Position numbers and translations under genes: made by a program. This document shows positions 15,917-24,110 of a stretch of DNA of 64,000 nucleotides, piece after piece. The notes under the pieces are model-generated. The model was not told the DNA's origin. It saw nothing but the letters and a program-made list of their open reading frames with translations, and did no database searches. Where the stretch lies: contig NZ_CP084930.1 in the NCBI RefSeq assembly GCF_023822065.1, positions 2,310,001 through 2,374,000 of the forward strand. Reading direction: 5' to 3'. Numbering within the stretch: the first letter of the stretch is position 1; each line of letters starts with the position of its first letter. This DNA comes from Sphingomonas morindae. GTDB taxonomy: Bacteria > Pseudomonadota > Alphaproteobacteria > Sphingomonadales > Sphingomonadaceae.

Positions 15917-16042
15917 TCAGCCCCGCCGCGCCAGCCGCACCGGCGCGCGCGGCCGGCCGAAACCGGGCTCGTCGTCATTGGCGGCGCGGCGCGCCCGCTC
16001 GTCCCGCGCGGCCGCGACCGCGTCCCAATCCACCAGATCCAT
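15917..16042 (-). CDS. Possible very small protein (41 aa)
   Basis: This reading frame begins MDLVDWDAVAAARDERAR and ends in an Arg-rich tail (VRLARRG). The ATG at 16042 has an AGGA motif just upstream. It sits 92 bases after tadC and 85 bases before the 83-aa gene on the same strand. The composition (acidic helix then basic tail) looks protein-like, but length alone cannot exclude chance in GC-rich DNA. No family recognised. Confidence 0.4.
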   Translation of the reverse strand: MDLVDWDAVAAARDERARRAANDDEPGFGRPRAPVRLARRG

Positions 16043-16134
16043 GATCCTGCTCCCGCCAATCCCGTGGGCCGGTTATGCGCCCGCCCGCGCGGCGGAGCAC
16101 ACGAAGAGTCTCGATCGCGTCGATCGATCCCGCC

Positions 16135-17130
16135 TCAGAAATGCTTCGCCATGGCATCCGAGATGCTGCACGCCGCCGGGCCGAGGATGACGATGAACAG
16201 CACGGGCAGGATGAAGCAGATCAGCGGCACGGTCATGATCGCCGGCAGCCGCGCCGCCTTCTCCTCGGCGCGCATCATGCGCTCGTTGCGGAATTCGGCC
16301 GACAGCACGCGCAGCGCGGAGGCCAGCGGCGTGCCGTAGCGTTCGGTCTGGATCATGGTGGTGACGACGCCGCGGATCGCATCCAGCTCGGTGCGCGCGG
16401 CGAGATTCTCGAACGCCTGGCGGCGCTCGGTGAGGAAGCCCAGCTCGATCGCGGTGAGGATGAACTCGTCGCCAAGCTCGGGATAGGCGCGGCCCAGCTC
16501 GCGGCCGACGCGGCCGAAGGCGGCATCCACCGTCAACCCCGCCTCGGCGCAGATCACCAGCAGGTCGAGCGCGTCGGGCAGGCCCTTGCGGATCTCGCCG
16601 GTGCGCTTGATGATGGTGTTGCGCAGCCAGATGTCGGGCGCCTTGTAGCTCAGCAGCAGCGTCCCCGCGACGAGCATGTAGCGCTTCACGCCGCCCCAAT
16701 GGCCGAACCAGCCGAGCGCATAGACGCCGAAGGCGATCGTGCCGCCGAACAGCAGCGGCAGCGCGAGGCGCGCGAAGATCACCATCACCGCCGCATCGCG
16801 CGAGCGGATGCCCGCGCGCATCAGCTTCATCTGCGCCTGCTTGACCTGCTCGTCCTGCAGCACCCGCAGGCTCGACAGGGCCGAGCGCATCATGTCGGTC
16901 GTCTCGGTCCGCGCGGTCAGCTTGGCGCGCCGCTTGGAGGTCGAGGCGGTGATGCCGAGCTTGAGCTGCTCGCGCCGCTCGTTCAGCGCCTTGACCCGCT
17001 TGGCCATGGGATCGCGCACGGTGGTGGCGGCGTAGATGGAGACGAGCACCGACAGCGCGGCGATGCCCGAGCACAGCGTCGCCAGCACCTGGACCGGCAC
17101 ACCGAGCAAAGTCACGGGAACAGGGCTCAT
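16135..17130 (-). CDS. tadC: Tad pilus inner-membrane platform protein TadC
   Basis: A 331-aa type II secretion F-domain protein. It has a membrane segment near the N terminus (about 10-35), two more around 110-160, and a C-terminal hydrophobic anchor (PAIMTVPLICFILPVLFIVILGPA). The T2SSF domain spans about 170-300, with GLPDALDLLVICAEAGLTVDAAF. TadC partners with TadB to form the platform that couples pilin assembly to the motor. It starts 13 bases after the tadB stop and is the last clear gene of the operon. Confidence 0.92.
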   Translation of the reverse strand: MSPVPVTLLGVPVQVLATLCSGIAALSVLVSIYAATTVRDPMAKRVKALNERREQLKLGITASTSKRRAKLTARTETTDMMRSALSSLRVLQDEQVKQAQMKLMRAGIRSRDAAVMVIFARLALPLLFGGTIAFGVYALGWFGHWGGVKRYMLVAGTLLLSYKAPDIWLRNTIIKRTGEIRKGLPDALDLLVICAEAGLTVDAAFGRVGRELGRAYPELGDEFILTAIELGFLTERRQAFENLAARTELDAIRGVVTTMIQTERYGTPLASALRVLSAEFRNERMMRAEEKAARLPAIMTVPLICFILPVLFIVILGPAACSISDAMAKHF

Positions 17131-17143
17131 CGCGGGCCGATCC

Positions 17144-18115
17144 TCAAATCTCGAAATTGACCATCTTGGACATGATGAAGGCGCCGAGCCCCATCCACAC
17201 CAAGCCCACGGTGCCCGCGATCATCAGGCGCGGATCGTGGAAGAAATTCTGGATATATTTGCCGTTCATCCACCACACGAGCATGAAGACGATGAAGGGC
17301 AGCGCGCCGACGATATAGGCGGACGCCTTGCTTTCCGACGCCATGGCGCGGATCTTGAGCTTCATCTGCGCGCGTTTGCGCAGCACTTCGGCCAGGTTGG
17401 ACAGGGTTTCGGCCAGATTGCCGCCGGTTTCGCGCTGGATGGCGAGGGTGATGACGAAGAACTGGAACTCGGCGGTGCCGATGCGTTCGGCGGTTTCCTG
17501 CAGGGCCGCTTCCATGGTGCGGCCGATGCGGATGCGATCGCAGATCAGCCGGAACTCGACGCCAACCGGGCCGGGGATCTCGGCGCCGACCACTGCCAGC
17601 GTCTCGGAGATCGGCAGGCCCGAGCGCAGGCCGCGCACCAACAGCTCGATTGCTTCGGGGAATTTCGCGGTGAAGGCGTTGACGCGCCGCTTGATCAGGA
17701 AGCCGACCGCCTTGTGCGGCAGGCCGAGCCCCGTCGTCACCGCCGAGAGCAGGGCGAGGATCATCGGCGCGCCGCGCAGCAGCGGGAGCATGGCCGCGAT
17801 CAGCCCGAGGCCGCCGCAGACCATGAGATACTGGCCGAGCGACCAGTCCCGCCCCGTCATCGCCAGCCGCTGCTGGAGCCGCTCCGGATTGGGCAGCAGC
17901 CGCGTGGCGACGCTGTCCAGCCGGGTCTCGCGCTGGGTCTGCACGCGGCGCAGCTGCGCCTGGGCGGCGCTGTCGCCGCTCTCGCCGTGACGGGCGCGGA
18001 TCGCCTCCATCCGCCGGCCGCGGGTCTTGCTCGTCGATGGCGTCATCAGCGCCATGGCGACGAGCAGGAAGGCGCAGCTGGCCCCGAGCGGGAGGAGGAA
18101 GATCATCGCGCTCAA
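17144..18115 (-). CDS. tadB: Tad pilus inner-membrane platform protein TadB
   Basis: A 323-aa T2SSF-domain protein. It has an N-terminal membrane segment, a central hydrophobic pair (LMVCGGLGLIAAMLPLL and the following segment), the F domain at about 140-265 (FPEAIELLVRGLRSGLPISE and RETGGNLAETLSNLAEVLR) and two C-terminal membrane segments. The start overlaps the cpaE stop by four bases. In standard cpa/tad operons the cpaF/tadA motor gene sits exactly here, between cpaE and tadB. The overlap leaves no room for it. Confidence 0.92.
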   Translation of the reverse strand: MSAMIFLLPLGASCAFLLVAMALMTPSTSKTRGRRMEAIRARHGESGDSAAQAQLRRVQTQRETRLDSVATRLLPNPERLQQRLAMTGRDWSLGQYLMVCGGLGLIAAMLPLLRGAPMILALLSAVTTGLGLPHKAVGFLIKRRVNAFTAKFPEAIELLVRGLRSGLPISETLAVVGAEIPGPVGVEFRLICDRIRIGRTMEAALQETAERIGTAEFQFFVITLAIQRETGGNLAETLSNLAEVLRKRAQMKLKIRAMASESKASAYIVGALPFIVFMLVWWMNGKYIQNFFHDPRLMIAGTVGLVWMGLGAFIMSKMVNFEI

Positions 18116-19368
18116 TCCTTCTTGCGCGGCCGCTTGGGCTTGAGCGCGACCAGCCGGTCGAGCAGCGACTTGCCCGCCTTCTCCAGCTCCTCCTCGCCGT
18201 CATGGCTGACGATGGCGCGCGCGAGCGCGATCATCGGCGCGCTGGTGCGGCCGCTCTTGCCGACCTCGGCGACCGGCTTGCCGAGCTTGGCGGCCTGGGC
18301 CATCAGCTTGGGATCGAAGGGGATGGCGAAATCGATCTTGCGCTCGATCGATTCCTCGAACTCCTTGCGCGAAATCTCGGTGGCGGCGCTGCCCATCACC
18401 CGATTGGCCACCACCAGCACCTGCGCCGCCGGCATATTGGCCTTGAGCCAGGAGAGCAGCCGGATCGTATCACGCGCCGCCGCCAGCGTGAGATCCACCA
18501 CCACCACCACCGTGTTGCACTCGTGCAGCAGGTGGGGATGGTGGATCAGCATCTGGCGCGGCAGATCCAGCACCGTCACCTCGAAGGCGCCGCGCAGCTC
18601 TTCCTGCAGCTGATAGAAGGCCGAGCCGTCGCTGTGCATCGGCGCGTTGAGCGGCGCCTCGGCCGAGAGGAGCGAGAGCTTGGCGCTGGCCTTGACCATC
18701 GCGCGCTCGATGAACAGCCCGTCGATCCGGCCCGGATTTTCGATCGCGTCGGTGAGGCCGCGGCCGGGCTCCACGTCATAGGCGAGCGCGGCCGTGCCGA
18801 AATGCACGTCGAGATCGAGCAGCGCGGTCGAGCGGCCCTCGGCCTCGCCGAACAGCCAGCCGAGCGAGGAGGCGATCATCGAGGTGCCGATGCCCCCGCG
18901 CACGCCGATCACCGCGGACATGATGTGCGGCCGGTTCGCCTGCGGCTCGCTGGCGCGCGGCGCCGACAGGCTGAACTGCGCATGGGCCAGCGCCTCGCGC
19001 AGCTGATCGCCGTTGAAGGGCTTCAGCAGATAATCCTGGATGCCCGAGGCGACGAGATCGCGATAGAGGCGGACATCGTTCACCTTGCCGGCCGCGATCA
19101 CGATCGTGCCGGGCTCGCAGACTTCGGCGAGCGCGTTGATATCGGTGAGCGGATCGCCGGATTCGGAGAGATCGACGAAGAGGATCGTCGGGCTCGCCGA
19201 CACCGCGAGCGACTGCACCGCATTGCGCAGGCCGCCCCGCGCGACGCGCTCCGGCGCCCAGCCCATCTCGATCGCGATCGGGCGCAGAAGCTCGGCCGTG
19301 TCCTCGTCGCAGACATAGGCGGCAAAGGGTTCGCGTGTGCCGGCGCGCGGCTGGAAGGGGGCGTTCAC
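18112..19368 (-). CDS. cpaE: Pilus localisation ATPase-like protein CpaE/TadZ
   Basis: A 418-aa protein with an N-terminal receiver-like (ARD) domain (about 15-135) and a MinD/ParA-type domain (about 150-390). The deviant Walker A is RGGIGTS, so both lysines of the ParA-type KGGxGKT are missing. This is common in TadZ/CpaE and suggests weak or no ATP hydrolysis. The Walker B-like segments ALLDLDVHFG and EVTVLDLP are present. The C terminus is Lys/Arg-rich. CpaE positions the Tad machine at the pole. The gene overlaps both neighbours by four bases. Confidence 0.9.
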   Translation of the reverse strand: MNAPFQPRAGTREPFAAYVCDEDTAELLRPIAIEMGWAPERVARGGLRNAVQSLAVSASPTILFVDLSESGDPLTDINALAEVCEPGTIVIAAGKVNDVRLYRDLVASGIQDYLLKPFNGDQLREALAHAQFSLSAPRASEPQANRPHIMSAVIGVRGGIGTSMIASSLGWLFGEAEGRSTALLDLDVHFGTAALAYDVEPGRGLTDAIENPGRIDGLFIERAMVKASAKLSLLSAEAPLNAPMHSDGSAFYQLQEELRGAFEVTVLDLPRQMLIHHPHLLHECNTVVVVVDLTLAAARDTIRLLSWLKANMPAAQVLVVANRVMGSAATEISRKEFEESIERKIDFAIPFDPKLMAQAAKLGKPVAEVGKSGRTSAPMIALARAIVSHDGEEELEKAGKSLLDRLVALKPKRPRKKD

Positions 19369-20045
19369 TTGCCGCCTCCCGAGCTGAGCGTGGCGCGGGT
19401 GTTGGTTTCCTCAAGGCCCTTCTTGCCGGTCACATCGGCCTCGCGCCAGGCGGCCACCGCCTTGACGCTGAGCGAGGCGTCGCTCGCCGGCCCGGCTTCG
19501 CGACCCTGCACCAGATCCTGCGGATCGGCGACCATGGCGGCGAGGTTGGTGGCGGTGGCGCAGCCGAAATTGCTGGTATTGGCGTTGTCATATTCCGCCC
19601 AGTTGCCGCGCGCCCAATCCGGACAGCCTTCGACGCGGGCGATCGCGCGGCTCACCACCACGCGTGCGGTGCCCGGCGCGGGATGCCCGGCGGTGACGGG
19701 CGCGGGGCTGTGCGCGAGCAGCATGCCGTAGCGCGACAGCACCGCGCCGACCCCGTCCGCCGCGGCGGCATCGCCGCCCACGCCGCTGGCGTCCACGCGC
19801 ACCGTGTCGCCATAGGAGAGGGCGAGGCTATCGAACCAATCGGCCAGGCGCTGTGGCTCGCCGGGGGCGAGCGCGCCGCCGGCCATGGCGACATCGAACA
19901 TCAGATCGGTGCGGCTCACGATCGGCGCGTGCATCGAATCGGCGGAGCGATTGTAGCTCGGCCGATCCCGCGCCACGGCGGGCGCGGCGAGACCGAGGGC
20001 GAGCAGGGCGAGCAGGCGGAGGCGGGGCATGCGGGCGCTCCTCAA
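19365..20045 (-). CDS. cpaD: Pilus assembly protein CpaD
   Basis: A 226-aa exported protein with a signal peptide (about residues 1-25, LRLLALLALGLAAPAVA). The CpaD pattern includes CPDWARGNWAEYDNANTSNFGCATATNLAAMV, with two conserved cysteines and the NFGCA segment, and DPQDLVQGRE. CpaD helps the CpaC secretin assemble. Most CpaD proteins are lipoproteins, but I see no lipobox cysteine at the signal cleavage site here. Four-base overlaps join it to cpaC and cpaE. Confidence 0.9.
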   Translation of the reverse strand: MRSARMPRLRLLALLALGLAAPAVARDRPSYNRSADSMHAPIVSRTDLMFDVAMAGGALAPGEPQRLADWFDSLALSYGDTVRVDASGVGGDAAAADGVGAVLSRYGMLLAHSPAPVTAGHPAPGTARVVVSRAIARVEGCPDWARGNWAEYDNANTSNFGCATATNLAAMVADPQDLVQGREAGPASDASLSVKAVAAWREADVTGKKGLEETNTRATLSSGGGK

Positions 20046-21568
20046 TTGAACGAAAAGCCGGGGGCGGGCGTGCCGGCGGGGGCCGGCGGCGCGGGCCGGG
20101 GCGCGGCGGCCGGACGCTGCGTCACCGGCGGTTCGGCGCGCGGCGCGACGGGGGTCGCGCGGTTGGATCCGGCCGCCATCTGATCGAGGAAGACCCGGCC
20201 GAGCGTGGTCGGCGTGCGATAGCCATCGGTCGGCAGTGCGACGCGGGCATCGGACACCGGGCGGACGAGATAGGGGGTGATCACGATCACCAGCTCGGTC
20301 TCGCTCTTCTTGAAGCTGTTCGAGCGGAACAGCGCGCCCAGGATCGGCAGATCGCCGAGGAAGGGCGCCTTGTTGACGCTGTTGTTGCCGGTGTTGTTGA
20401 GCAGGCCGCCGATCGCGAAGCTCTGGCCCGAGCCCAGCTCGACCGTCGTCTCGGCGCGCCGCGTGGTGATGCCGGGGATCTTGTAGCCGTTGATGTTGAC
20501 GGTCGAGTCGGTCAGCTGCGAGACTTCGGGCCGAACGCGCAGCGAGATGCGCCCGTCGCCCAGCACCGTCGGGGTGAAGGCGAGGCTGACGCCATATTGC
20601 TTGTATTCGATCGTCGTCACGCCCTGGAACTGGGGCACGGGAATGGGGATCTCGCCGCCCGCCAGGAAGCTGGCCGTCTCGCCCGAAAGCGCGGTGAGGC
20701 TGGGCTGGGCGAGCGTGGTGGCGAGCCCGTTGGTCTCGGCGAGATCGATCGCCGAGAGGATGTCGAGCCCGAGGAAATGGCCCGCGAGGCCGAAGCGCGT
20801 GCCGGTGCCGGTGAGCTTGTTGAAGGCGTAGGTGGTGAGCGCCTGGCCGGTGCTGGCGTTGGTGGTCGTGGTGATGGTGCCGGGATCGCCCTGATTGCCG
20901 AAGCCGAGCGTCGAGCCGCTGCTGCCATGATCCTGGGCGAGGAAGTTGACGCCGATCTGCTGCGAGATGTCGCGGCTGACCTCGGCGATGCGGACGCGCA
21001 GCATCACCTGCAGCGGCGTCGCCGTCTTGAGCCGGGGGACGACCATCACCTCCTTGCCGACAAAGGCCTGAACGAGGCGCGTCGCCTCGGCCACGTCGTC
21101 GGGCGACTTCACGGTGCCGGTCAGCACGACCATGCCGTTCATGGGCGTCGCGGTAATCTGCGAATCGGCCATGGTCATCTTCAGCATCTGGCCGATGCCC
21201 GCCATGTTGGTGCCGACGCGCACCGTCGCCTGGAAGACCACGGCGCCGCTCTTGTCGGTGGCGGACAGGCTGGTCTCGCCCGCGGCCTTGCCGAACACAT
21301 AGAGCCGCGTCGGCGTGCGCGGCTGGACATCGGCGACCTTGTCGTCGGCGATGAACACGTCGCTCACCGCGCGCGGCAAGGTGATGAGCTGGCCGGTCGA
21401 GACCGACAGGGTGATCGTCTGCGCCGGCGCGGCGTCGGCGGCGCTGGGCACCGCGCGCAGCGTGGCGGCGGCGGCCGGGCGCAGCGGCGCGGCGGCGAGG
21501 CCGAGCGCGAGCGCGGCGGCGAGGCTCGCGCCCAGCGGCGCGCGGAGATGGACGAAGCGACGCGACAT
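20042..21568 (-). CDS. cpaC: Tad pilus outer-membrane secretin CpaC (RcpA)
   Basis: About 508 aa, with a signal peptide, an N-terminal pilus/secretin N-domain (about 45-120), a BON-like segment (VVLTGTVKSPDDVAEATRLV) and the C-terminal secretin domain (about 255-425). The conserved end is KAPFLGDLPILGALFRSNSF, followed by a Pro/Ala-rich tail. It forms the outer-membrane channel for the Flp pilus. I use the ATG at 21568; a GTG two codons earlier (21574) would give the same four-base GTGA overlap with cpaB seen between its neighbours, so either start is possible. Confidence 0.92.
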   Translation of the reverse strand: MSRRFVHLRAPLGASLAAALALGLAAAPLRPAAAATLRAVPSAADAAPAQTITLSVSTGQLITLPRAVSDVFIADDKVADVQPRTPTRLYVFGKAAGETSLSATDKSGAVVFQATVRVGTNMAGIGQMLKMTMADSQITATPMNGMVVLTGTVKSPDDVAEATRLVQAFVGKEVMVVPRLKTATPLQVMLRVRIAEVSRDISQQIGVNFLAQDHGSSGSTLGFGNQGDPGTITTTTNASTGQALTTYAFNKLTGTGTRFGLAGHFLGLDILSAIDLAETNGLATTLAQPSLTALSGETASFLAGGEIPIPVPQFQGVTTIEYKQYGVSLAFTPTVLGDGRISLRVRPEVSQLTDSTVNINGYKIPGITTRRAETTVELGSGQSFAIGGLLNNTGNNSVNKAPFLGDLPILGALFRSNSFKKSETELVIVITPYLVRPVSDARVALPTDGYRTPTTLGRVFLDQMAAGSNRATPVAPRAEPPVTQRPAAAPRPAPPAPAGTPAPGFSFN

Positions 21569-21570
21569 GA

Positions 21571-22596
21571 TCACTTACCCCCTACGGGCATGGCACTGAC
21601 GGCGTTGCCGCGGGCGACGCGGATCACCGGGCCGGCGGGGGCCGGCGTGGCGGCGGTGGCGGGCTGGGCGGGCGCCCCGCCCGGAGCGGCCGGGGCCGCG
21701 GGTGCGGCGGCGGGCATGGTGTTGCGCTGGAACCGCGACACCTCGCCGCCGGTGGTGAAGCTGGCGCGGCTGTCCTGCGGCTGGTTGGCGAGCTGGAGCA
21801 GCATGCTCCGCTCGGCCTTGGGGTCGCTGCCGTCGGGCACGGTCACGTCGCCGGCGGCGATCGCGGCCTCAAGCTCGCGGGTATCGTCGCTGAGCGGACG
21901 CAGCGACAGCGAGAGCGTGCCGATCTTCTGCGCCACCGCCACTTTCTCGGCGAGCTTGGGCGTCGCCTCCAGCGTCACCATGCTGTAGGCGATGATCTGG
22001 GTCTTGCCCTGGGCGTCGGGCTGGTTGTCGGTGCGCTGGTCGGTGGCGAGCACGCGCATGTTGCGGGCGATGGTTTCCGACGCCTTGAGCGACTGGCCGC
22101 CATCGCCGCCGGTCACTTCCTGGCTGAGCAGCACGTCGACCCGATCGCCGGGGAAGATGAAGCCCGCCACCGCCGTCGCCGCCGAGACCGAGACGGTCAC
22201 CGCGCGCATGCCGGGGGTGAGCGCGGCGGCGAGGAAGCCGCGATCGCCGGGCTTCACCAGCGCGCCCTGGGTGAGCGGCTGGCCGGCGGTGATGGCGGTG
22301 CGCACCACCATGCCCTGCATCTTGGCGGGATCGGTGCCGGCCGCGCCGCGCACGAAATAGGCGCCGTCCACCATGTCCTTCGGCCAGGGCTGGTAGCGCA
22401 GCACGTCCGGCCCGATGATCGTGCCGACGGGCAGCGGCTTGGTGGCGACGAGCACCTGCGGCCCGCTGGGCGCGGGCGAATAGGCGGCGACGACCTGAGG
22501 CGCGACGCCCGCATTGGCCATGTGCTTCGCCATCACGGCGGTGATCGCGGCGACGACGAGTGCGCCTACCAGCAAGGCCAGCTTTTTTGCGTCCAT
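21571..22596 (-). CDS. cpaB: Flp pilus assembly protein CpaB (RcpC)
   Basis: A 341-aa protein with an N-terminal membrane anchor (KLALLVGALVVAAITAVMA), a SAF domain (about 45-110, PLPVGTIIGPDVLRYQPWP) and the RcpC/CpaB domain (about 125-225, including GFIFPGDRVDVLLSQ). It ends in an Ala/Pro-rich low-complexity tail. CpaB is a periplasmic factor needed for secretin function. It is 45 bases downstream of cpaA, so both likely share one promoter. Confidence 0.92.
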   Translation of the reverse strand: MDAKKLALLVGALVVAAITAVMAKHMANAGVAPQVVAAYSPAPSGPQVLVATKPLPVGTIIGPDVLRYQPWPKDMVDGAYFVRGAAGTDPAKMQGMVVRTAITAGQPLTQGALVKPGDRGFLAAALTPGMRAVTVSVSAATAVAGFIFPGDRVDVLLSQEVTGGDGGQSLKASETIARNMRVLATDQRTDNQPDAQGKTQIIAYSMVTLEATPKLAEKVAVAQKIGTLSLSLRPLSDDTRELEAAIAAGDVTVPDGSDPKAERSMLLQLANQPQDSRASFTTGGEVSRFQRNTMPAAAPAAPAAPGGAPAQPATAATPAPAGPVIRVARGNAVSAMPVGGK

Positions 22597-22641
22597 GATG
22601 TCCGACGGGCTCCCAAGCGCGCAACTTCTTGCGCAAGCTAT

Positions 22642-23112
22642 TCAGCCAAAATGGTAAATATATCGTTCGGCGAATATCGGCAGGGCCGCGGCGACAATCG
22701 CCAGCCCATAGGGGATTTCGGGCCGGCCGGGCGCGCGGCGCAGCTGGTGCAGCACCAGCATCGCCACGGTGAGCAGCCCGCCCGCCAGCGCCATCCAGAT
22801 CAGCATGCGCATGAAATCGAGCGGCGCGAGCCACAGGCCGAGCGCGGCGATCAGCTTCACGTCGCCGCCGCCCATGGCGCCGAGCGCGAAGGCGGCGAGG
22901 AACAGCAGCAGCGCGGCGGCGGCGATGCCGATCTGGAAGGCGGCATCGGGCCACAAGGCGAGGCCGCTCGCCCACCACCAGAGCGGCGCGGCGAGCGCGA
23001 TCGCGGCGGTGAGCGGGTTGGGGATGATGCGCGCGCGCGCATCCGTCCAGCAGGCATAGCCAAGGCCGGCGACGAGCAGCAGGGCGAGCGACGCGGAAGC
23101 GACAGAGTGCAT
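22642..23112 (-). CDS. cpaA: Prepilin peptidase CpaA (A24 family)
   Basis: A 156-aa polytopic membrane protein with about five hydrophobic segments. The two catalytic aspartates of the A24 (GxGD) aspartic peptidases are visible in CWTDARARIIPN (about residue 24) and GGGDVKLIAALG. It cleaves the Flp prepilin at the inner membrane. It is the first gene of the operon, divergent from the alpha/beta hydrolase with only 50 bases between starts. The pilin gene usually found next to cpaA is not in the window. Confidence 0.92.
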   Translation of the reverse strand: MHSVASASLALLLVAGLGYACWTDARARIIPNPLTAAIALAAPLWWWASGLALWPDAAFQIGIAAAALLLFLAAFALGAMGGGDVKLIAALGLWLAPLDFMRMLIWMALAGGLLTVAMLVLHQLRRAPGRPEIPYGLAIVAAALPIFAERYIYHFG

Positions 23113-23162
23113 GATCAGGCACCCTAGACGGAGCGGCTTGCCAAACCGTAACCGGGCGCACG

Positions 23163-24110
23163 ATGTCCGCGACCGCCACGCTCACCGACTCGCGCCTCGA
23201 TCGCCGCCGCTATCCCGAGGGCTTTGTCTTCGCGACCTGGCGCGCGCCCGATGGCTGGGCGCATCGCCGCTTCGCTTGGCCCGCGCCGGCGCCGCGCGGC
23301 CAGCTGCTGGTGCAGACCGGGCGCGCCGATTTCATCGAGAAATATCTGGAGACCTGCGGCCATTTCCAGGCGCGGGGCTGGTCGATCGAGGGCTTCGACT
23401 GGCGCGGCCAGGGCGGATCGGGGCGGATTGCGCCCGGCGCCGGCGCCGATGTGCGGACCAGCCTGGTGCCGCTGATCGACGATCTCGAAGCCTATGTGGC
23501 GGCCTGGCGCGCGCGCACGCCGGGCCCGCACGTGCTGTTGGCGCACAGCATGGGCGGCCATGTCGCGCTGCGGCTCGTCGCCGAGCGCGGCGTGCGGCTG
23601 GACGGGCTGATCCTGGTGGCGCCGATGCTGGGGCTCAATCTGGGGCGGCTGCCGCTCTGGACGGCGCGGCTGATCGTCGCCGGCGCGCGCGGGGCGGGGC
23701 TGGGCGCGCGCGTCGCCCGGCACGATCGCGAGGCGGAGCCGGCGCGCCAGCTGCGCTTCACCGCCGATCGCGCGCGCTACGAGGATTCGGGCTGGTGGAA
23801 GCAGCAGCGGCCGGATCTCGCGCTCGGGCCGCCGAGCTGGTCTTGGCTGGGGGCGGCGCTGGCGGGCTGCGCCACGCTGCGGCGGCTGCCGCTGGAGCGG
23901 GTGGAGGTGCCGGTGCTGATGCTGGTGCCGGGGCGCGACCGGCTGGTCGATCCGCAGGCGAGCGTGCGGATCGCGGCGCGGCTGCCCGATGCGAGCCTGC
24001 ATCTCTTCCCCGGCGCGCGCCACGAATTGCTGCGCGAGGCCGATGCCGATCGGCTGGCCGCGCTGATCGCCGCCGAGGCCTTTCTCGATCTGCGCGTGGC
24101 GGGGCGATGA
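23163..24110 (+). CDS. Alpha/beta hydrolase (monoglyceride lipase / lysophospholipase-like)
   Basis: A 315-aa protein with the Hydrolase_4 pattern. The nucleophile elbow is LLAHSMGGHVALR, the acid Asp is in LVPGRDRLVDP and the base His in FPGARHELLREAD. An early FDWRGQGGSGR matches the oxyanion-side loop of lysophospholipases. No signal peptide. The stop overlaps the ATG of the FAD oxidoreductase (ATGA), so both are made from one transcript. A functional link between the two is not evident. Confidence 0.88.
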   Translation: MSATATLTDSRLDRRRYPEGFVFATWRAPDGWAHRRFAWPAPAPRGQLLVQTGRADFIEKYLETCGHFQARGWSIEGFDWRGQGGSGRIAPGAGADVRTSLVPLIDDLEAYVAAWRARTPGPHVLLAHSMGGHVALRLVAERGVRLDGLILVAPMLGLNLGRLPLWTARLIVAGARGAGLGARVARHDREAEPARQLRFTADRARYEDSGWWKQQRPDLALGPPSWSWLGAALAGCATLRRLPLERVEVPVLMLVPGRDRLVDPQASVRIAARLPDASLHLFPGARHELLREADADRLAALIAAEAFLDLRVAGR

